Below are positions 57,118-64,000 of a stretch of DNA of 64,000 bases, piece after piece. Both the position numbers and the translations under genes were made by a program. The stretch comes from Copromyces sp. CBS 386.78 (lineage: Eukaryota; Ascomycota; Sordariomycetes; Sordariales; Sordariaceae), in NCBI GenBank assembly GCA_030685235.1, contig MU839097.1, positions 310,001 through 374,000 of the forward strand. Reading direction: 5' to 3'. Within the stretch, counting starts at the first letter, position 1, and every line of letters starts with the position of its first letter. The notes under the pieces are model-generated. The model was not told where the DNA came from and searched no databases. It saw nothing but the letters and a program-made list of their open reading frames with translations.

Positions 57118-59578
57118 CAATTCCCAACACTACACGCACACCACTCGTACACCACTACGGTCCTACCAGCCAGCCTATGAGCCTATCCAACGCGAGCCAC
57201 AGGCGCGGTGGGACAAGGGGAGGGGAAGTAGGGGTGCCGTGGTGGTGTTGGCTTTTTGTGGCACCCTTCCATACTCCGCGCCAAATAGACACTGGCAGGA
57301 CTGGAAAACACCATGCCCAATGCTAGCTCTTTTCTGGGATTATTTTGGATGTGCATGCACCCAGTACCGAGTACGGACGATGTACTGCATATAGTGTCTT
57401 TGGAGCAAGTTAAACCACCCTTCCCCCCCCCCCCCCCATATTCTTGTATTGACGCAGCCATCAGGTAGAAAAACATATTCTATGAACCCCAGGTACTTCT
57501 CCGACCACAGTGCGCGGCCACCGCTTCGTGAGCTTCTCTCCTGGTCTCTTCTGCGTCTCTACCGCGACTAGGGACCTGGGAGGCATGCAGCTTGTTCTCC
57601 GTGGGACTCCTTCTGCTGCTTGCTTGTCTTGCTCTCGTCTGATTGTCGTTGCCCGGCTGTTCCGCTCACAAGGAGACTCTGGGGAAATTCAACACCACAC
57701 AACCTTTCGTAAAGTGTCCGATGCCCAGTCACTCGGGGTCAATATAAGACTTTGCGAGGAAAAAAGTCCGTCTACCATCATCCTGTGCGTTATTCACCCC
57801 CGGTATTCCTCGTCTCAAATTCCCCTCCTGCAGCTAGTGCTGAGTGTTGTTCTCGATGCGGGTGTGTGGACTCTGATTCTGGTGGAACCTCTTCGACTCA
57901 ACTGCGTGAGTGGTCAAGATAATCTGGATGTTACCTAGGCCCTCTCTTGACCATCCTCGTTCTTATTCTTCCTACGTGGGCATCTATCTTCTCTTACTCG
58001 GTGGATGCTTTGGGACGCTTAGCACAACTCCAACAAGGCCTTCGTCACCTCTCTTTCTTTTTCTTAAACATCACCCGTTTCCCATCCCCGTCCACCCTAA
58101 ACATCAGCTCCCATGTTTTGCATCCTGAACTAGGAACACCTGATCTAACAACGCGGGCCGTTAAACCAGTTTCCCTCGCTTGGTCAACATCGACCTGTCC
58201 ATCTTGGTCTAGACTTGGTAGTGGCTCAGACAGGCTGTCATCATCTTGACATTCCGATCGTTCTCGTCGTCAACATCTCCGGGACCACGCCTTCACTTCT
58301 TTGACCGGACCGACAAGTCTCATCCTCCGTCCTGTCCGAGGCTCTACGACAGAACAACACAAGGAATCCACGGCACTGATTTCCACACGACAACAGGGTG
58401 CGAAAGCTAAAGGCCAACCAACCTGATAAACATACTGGTCTTCGAACAACATAGCCGGCGAGTCCTCCGGGTGCCCGCCATCCCCCACACTGTCTGTGTC
58501 TTGCCGTTACCATCGGAAGGTTGCAAGCACCCGCCTCTACCAACCTCAACCAACCACTGGTGGGACCGAGGAGAAGTTGTCAAACGGCTGCGCGAGTCCA
58601 CGCTTTCTTCCTCCTTGCCAGGATCCACTGAGCCAGTCCTGCTCTCATCTTGCTCTCCTCTTTACCCCATTGCCAGGTCAGCCATTTGTTCCGTAGGTTG
58701 TGTGTGCCAAAGCATTCGTGCTATCACTACTCAGACCGGCAGCCACCTTTGGTACCCAGCAAAGCTCCGCACCGCTTCACTTTTGGACGTGGGGGGCGCA
58801 CTTTGCAACGCTGAATCCTTTGACTCAACAACATCAGAAGGAGAATATTGAGCAACATTGAACCGATAGTTTCACGCTCTTCATTCTGGCCTGTCTCAGT
58901 CTTACTCAATAAACAAAGACTTCGGTAAGATCAACTTCATCACTTTGATTGCCCTCAGCTGACTTTCTGTTTGAAGCCACGATCCGACTGTCTCCACCTG
59001 CGCAAAGTCTACCAAACACCTCTGGCTCAATCTCTAACATTAGGGACGCCATTCTTTGTCTCTCTGCGTGGTCAGATCCACCTAATCTTACCTTGATTCT
59101 GCCAATCTTTCTGTTTGGCAGTGGTTCCAGCTCGTCTCCGCTCCAAGCACATTCCGGTCCTTTTGCACGATTGGGGAAGAACCTGTCTTGCCTGGCCACT
59201 ACTCTTGAAACAAGTTCTCTAGCCTTTGGCTCACTCTGTGGTCCACAGCTGCGCGTCGAGGGAAAACTGGTTCGACCGAACATCAACAATCCATCCCACC
59301 GACACCCAGAGACATTTGCCAGCTTTGTTTTGGCTCAAAGAATCATTCTCCGTCTCAGCCATTTTCGTGCTGTAAGACGGCTGTTGTTCTTATTGTACCG
59401 CCAACAACCTTGGTAGGCTCATCGAAGAATAAATCAGCAACCATCCCAGCATTTACATCTTGTCTGGTTAACGATTTGATGTTCATCAACTTGATTTTGG
59501 CCGTCACTCTTTCTTGATCACAACGACTCTTTACAAAGCACGATCACTTGTCGGAACTCACGAACAGAAGTGCCAGCC
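57118..59578. promoter_or_regulatory. Long upstream region of the YDR124W-like gene
   Basis: About 2.5 kb of normal-composition sequence starts straight after the retrotransposon. It includes a C run near 57424-57438 and several short frames on the plus strand. It likely contains the promoter and possibly a long 5' leader with upstream ORFs. No protein-coding gene is supported. Confidence 0.45.
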
Positions 59579-61595
59579 ATGGTTAATACATATAACGGGC
59601 ATGGCCATTACACTCGGCCACAATGGACGACAGAGAGGCCCACTGGGGAACACATGCCAGATAATGGTCGTTACTACGATACAGGAATCAGAACCCCGCC
59701 ACCTGTAGGTCTTGTCTCCTGTTCATTCCCCTGCCTGGTGCTGACGTTGATACAGACAATTGGCGATGTCTTGCGTGACCAGTGCAAGATAAATCACCAG
59801 AGCTTCTTCCTTGCCGTTCTTACCGAAGATGGTCGCACGGTCTATTTCACGGGGCCGAATAAGTTGCCAGAGGGTGAAATCCAGAGATACTTTGACATGG
59901 AGCGGTTTATCCGCTATCAAAAACGTGCTTCTGAGAGTGAGTGGTTATTTCGCCATAGGTTCGGTCTAGACTCACGCTAACAGAAGTTGCAGACGGTCTC
60001 GCTGGGGCCTATGATGAGATGTCTTTTGGGCCAGAGTATGGGCGTCGCGGAAGTGACCGCCGTCTGGAGACATCCGAACAGTTCTACGATCATGCGCCAC
60101 CTCCATATCGAACCCGAAAGCGCCAGAGGGCTAACGTTCCCAGACGTGCTCGCGATGATGACGAGCCGGCGGTGACCGTCTCCGCAAAGAAAGGGATACG
60201 AATCAACAGTGCGCAGGAGGTGTGGGATTTCTACGACCAGCGCTTCAAAAAGATACAACAGAACACTTGCAAGCTGATTGCCAAAGCGTGGATCAAGGCG
60301 ATTGCACCCAAGAAGCAGTCTACACATCCCTACACAGGAACCAAAATCCCCGACTGGTGGCCAAAGCCTCTGGGCCCGAGCAAGGATGAGGGCATGAGGC
60401 ATAAGGAGCCGGACCACCTGTTCAAACCAGGTAAGACAATTGTCTCATGCGACTTCAAGATGTACGATTAGTTGAAGATCCTCCCTAACACGACTACAGA
60501 GCGCCTCCGTTTGTTATGCCACCTGTTGAGACTCATCGTCGAGCCAAACTCTCAGCAGCATCCGAGCATCCGCGCACAAGAGCTTACTGTGGCCAAGTTG
60601 GAGGAGCTGACAATGGAGGCAATGGGAGGCTTCTTCAATGACAGGGCCAATCCCAATCAGGCCAAAAAGAAACCCTTCCTAAAGGAGATCTTCAAGGTTG
60701 CTAAGGTTGAGGAACAGTACAAAAGGGGTGAAATAGGTTAGTTACAACGTTCATGGTCTGTCAAAGCTGTGGGGACAGTTTGCTAACCTAACCAGATGGT
60801 GATACGGTCGTATATGTCATGGCCGACAACAACCAATCAGACTTTCCATCCGACGACGAGGACGAGGCGTGTAGAGAGGAGGATGACGAGCACCATCTTT
60901 CGGTAATACCATCCCGACTCTCGCCTCCCAAGACAACGATGCCTCACGCGCTCATGCCCATTCCGACCACTGACCATAGCCCAACTACCAACATTCAACC
61001 AGGCTTCGTTAGCGAGATGCCGATTAGAAATCAGTATCCAACTACTCTGATGCCGCCAGATCTTGCACCTGACCAGCACTATGTGGAGAATGGGGGGATG
61101 TCTGTGGGAGGTCAAGCATCTCTGCAGCAGCACGGAGCGCCCGTTCAGATGCAGGAAATGATACCGAGTCCTCACGAAACAAGCCGTCGACCATCCTTGT
61201 TCAGTCCCGCGTCCGACTACGCAAGCACTACTGCCTCCGGACTATATCCCGGTGCTTGGCAGCAAACCACAACGGCTCCTGGTAGCGCGACCATGTATTC
61301 CTTTGGTACTCCAAGTCAACAGCCCCAGCAGCCGCCGCATCCGCCGCTCCCTCATCCTCAAGGAACCTTTGTTTCGCATCAGGGGGTACAAATAGGTCAA
61401 AATCAGCCACCGTACATGGGCTCCTCGTTCGACACACTCCCTCATACAAGTAACGGTCTTTTCCGTGGCCCCAACGTTGGTCAAGGCTCCGCTTCTCATG
61501 GGCAAAGTTATCCGAGCTACATGCAGCATGATTCCAGAGGCCTGCCGGGTGACATGAAGATGGATCATTCAAATCGCGGCTTACCGCCGCACTGA
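59579..61595 (+). CDS. YDR124W/DUF2841-family protein, putative regulator
   Basis: Exons 59579-59704, 59756-59936, 59984-60430, 60500-60736 and 60796-61595 encode 596 residues; the ATG at 59579 sits in a CCATGG context. The YDR124W-like helical-bundle domain (about 168-330) includes GIRINSAQEVWDFYDQRFKK, CKLIAKAWIKAIAPKKQ, HPYTGTKIPDWWP and the RLRLLCHLLRLIVEP helix. The domain also occurs in the Aspergillus hrmA-associated cluster protein; that link is recalled from family annotation. Upstream is a second conserved segment (QSFFLAVLTEDGRTVYFTGP). The C-terminal half is disordered, P/Q/S/M-rich with acidic patches, like a transcriptional regulator tail. Molecular function is unproven. Confidence 0.85.
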
Positions 61596-64000
61596 GTCGG
61601 AATTGAATGGCGCAACATTGGTTCCTTTCTGTCACTGTTGGTTTTATTACTCGACGAATTCCTATCCACAGCACGATTTCATATTTTCCTACGCATCCTA
61701 GATGGCGGAAGGGGCATTCATTTACAATGCTACGCTGGTTGACAGGACGGCGCCCATCCTGACGTTAGCGCCTTCAGTATTTCCACCTTATGCATATATT
61801 TCCCCTAATATTCGGTACACATCTCATGGTATGGCATCAATACACACGCGCGCACGACACGATACACTGAGATAGCCAAGCAATTGGTGATAATATGGAC
61901 TGATGGAAGAGGGAAGTGGAAACGGGTACACGGAGGTGACCAGAGCATGGAGGAGAGGACATCTAGAAAGGCATGGTACCATCTGACCAGAGACCTTTTG
62001 CGGTCATCGATATGGAGCAGAAAAGGGGGCCTGTTGCTCCGGTTGAAATCTTTCTTCATCTGGTTTGGCATCATTATTTTCCTTGTTTTCTTATTTGTTT
62101 GCAGTTTTAGCGTTCAAAAAGCGGGAGGTTGTGCGTTTTTGTCTGCGGGTTTAACGCTCGGCGGCTGATAGTGTGTTTACTCATCCTTCTTTCTCAATTT
62201 GTGCGGTGCCCTTCCTTTCATCACGACTCTGACTCTTTGTTTTTTCTTCAGTCGCCAAACATAGTTTGCTCTTTTTCAAGTTACAACATCGTTGCGTGGG
62301 TGGCCGACCTGTCTTACAGTTTACACAAGGGCGCATGTGAGTTTACTAGTTGATTTCCCCCACGAGGTTGTTTGAATCGGGGCTCTGGACTGGTTGGGTG
62401 GGTGGCCTTTTGTCGAATTCGTTTGTTAGTTCTTGCATAGCTAGTATATCACTTATGCTTATTTGACCGCTTGTCGTTTTCAATGCCTTGTTATCGTCAT
62501 GTCTGCTGGTACTGTACAAGTGCTCACATGTTTTTGTCCTTCACCCCGAATGCTTTGCACACTGTATGGCTTTGCGAGTTTTGCTTATCCTCAATGTATC
62601 ATTTTGTTACCACACTATCAACTCATCCTCCACCCAAGCGGCGATCATGGAAGCAAAGCTAAGCTCACCGAACCTCCTCTCTTCATTCCTGTCTTTTACG
62701 CCTAAATCCCGTCGCTTACCCACCCCCATACCTCACTCAGCCCTCGGCCCGAAAGGTGGCATGTGGAACATCATCAGTTTTTGCTCGTTTGTTTCCCATG
62801 AGCTCCAGATGATAACCTGTGAGCTAAGCCCAAGCTAACCGAGCAAACCCGCCCCCCGTCACCGGCCTTCCACGTCGTATACCAGTATCGGGTCGCTGCA
62901 TAAGAACCGAGGTCTGCTGAGCCATCAAGACATGAAGACATTCTACTTGATACACGACCGCGGTATGGGGTTATGTACGTATATCTGCTTCTGGAGGGGC
63001 GGGCAGACAGTCCCGTGGTGGGCTGGGCTGTGAGAATCCCTGGTGGTGCGTGACAGCCCTGACCCTCCATGATTACGGTATGAGGGTGTGGGTTGGGTTG
63101 GGCTTCAAGAACCTCAAGGGGGAGTTTAACTCTCTGAAAAAGCCGAGGAGGTGGAGAGCATGGAGGGGCAAAGATATTATTTCATGCGGTTGGTGTCGAG
63201 AGATGAGAGGGCAAGTATGGGTACATACTGTTTGTCCATGACTACAAAGCAAACTGCCTGAAAGGTGCAACTCAGGGACTGTGTTAGACGAACTGTACAA
63301 TGTTGTACGCGAGTTGTTGTGCTGCGGTTCTACAGTGTCTTTCAGTGGAGAGGGGGGTTGTCTCGACGTGGACGTGGGGTGAATATCTACCTCTACAGGT
63401 AAGTACTGAGACGATAGATTGACACTAGACAAAAGAAGAACAGTCCGTCGGTTGAAAAGGAGACATCATTGTGCGGTCTTCTCTTCGGGCCTATCGGTAC
63501 GTGGGTAATTCATCGTATGGAAGCGTTGATGCGTATCTCTACCGAATCTTGGAGCCGCTATGTCATCACTCATTCGTATTCCGAACGACAACCAATTCTC
63601 ATCTACAGCTACCACAGTACCGATGCAAGGCAATGGGGATCATACAACAAGAAGCATGGGAGCACGACTTGGAAAGGGCAACGGTGTGGGGGTCAACGAC
63701 AAGTGAAGGAGGTATAAAGGCGGGTTTCCTCGCTTGGTCAACTTAGGTTACGTCTGGTGGAAGCACAAACAAATGCCTCTCTACACAAGCTATGCTACCT
63801 ACTTGTAACGATACCAGTGCCACATCATGGTATAACATTTGTACGGCATTGTCTCCGGTTCGGCCTTGGAGGTTTCCATCTGGCGCCGCTGAGCTCGGAG
63901 CTCGTAAATGAATGGTGAGTGACAGAACAGAGGAAGAAAGCGAAGCAGTCCCCAACCACTACTCACATCACAACAAGAGAGCGGCGACACCTCTGGCGGC
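61596..64000. other. 3' flank, no supported gene
   Basis: About 2.4 kb of T-rich and mixed sequence downstream of the last gene. Frames on both strands are short and unconvincing. The region may include a long 3' UTR or the upstream part of a gene beyond the window. Confidence 0.4.

Noticed and set aside
58949..59416. 155-codon plus-strand frame upstream of the YDR124W-like gene
   Set aside because: Lacks domain features. More likely part of a long leader or chance frame.

Overview
The window is filamentous ascomycete nuclear DNA, most likely Neurospora or a close relative in the Sordariales. Three things point there: genes with many short GT-AG introns of about 47-240 bp and CTAAC/CTGAC-like branch sites; a retroelement destroyed by C-to-T/G-to-A transitions that leave CpG but remove CpA/TpG, the signature of repeat-induced point mutation (RIP); and long non-coding stretches between well-conserved single-copy genes. 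No rRNA, tRNA or CRISPR was found.

Region 1 (1-20.7 kb) is ordinary gene-dense sequence. It holds the 3' part of a fungal transcription factor (+), a NOSIP-like RING/U-box protein (-), tafazzin (+), a PMP47/ANT1-like carrier (-), the SAGA subunit Sgf73 (-), a Pho85-family CDK (-), a glutaminyl-peptide cyclotransferase (-) and a 706-residue protein of unknown function (-). Sgf73 and Pho85 share an oddity: each ends in TAG, and the same frame then stays open for 442 and 337 more codons.

Region 2 (20.7-40.7 kb) begins with a non-coding stretch carrying an intact 383-bp PIF/Harbinger-type MITE. It continues with a truncated tandem copy of the C-terminal part of a SLIP-GC-like GTPase, the full GTPase gene (-, seven exons, one GC-AG intron), CFIm25/NUDT21 (+), a YjbQ/UPF0047 protein with an N-terminal membrane segment (-), and an eight-exon ABCC/YCF1-type transporter (+) with a 1.07-kb intron in the second ATPase domain.

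Region 3 (40.7-59.6 kb) is gene-poor. It has microsatellites, an assembly gap flanked by inward-reading poly-G, a 213-bp mariner-type MITE, one weak small gene candidate, and a complete 5,521-bp Ty1/copia element (51592-57112, coding strand minus) with 180-bp LTRs and an intact GCTTC target duplication. RIP saturates its interior but fades across the LTRs and does not spread into the flanks.

Region 4 (59.6-64 kb) has a five-exon YDR124W/DUF2841-family gene and then apparently non-coding DNA. The genes are unrelated housekeeping and regulatory functions, not a cluster or pathway. Exon boundaries were inferred by eye from splice consensus and reading-frame continuity.
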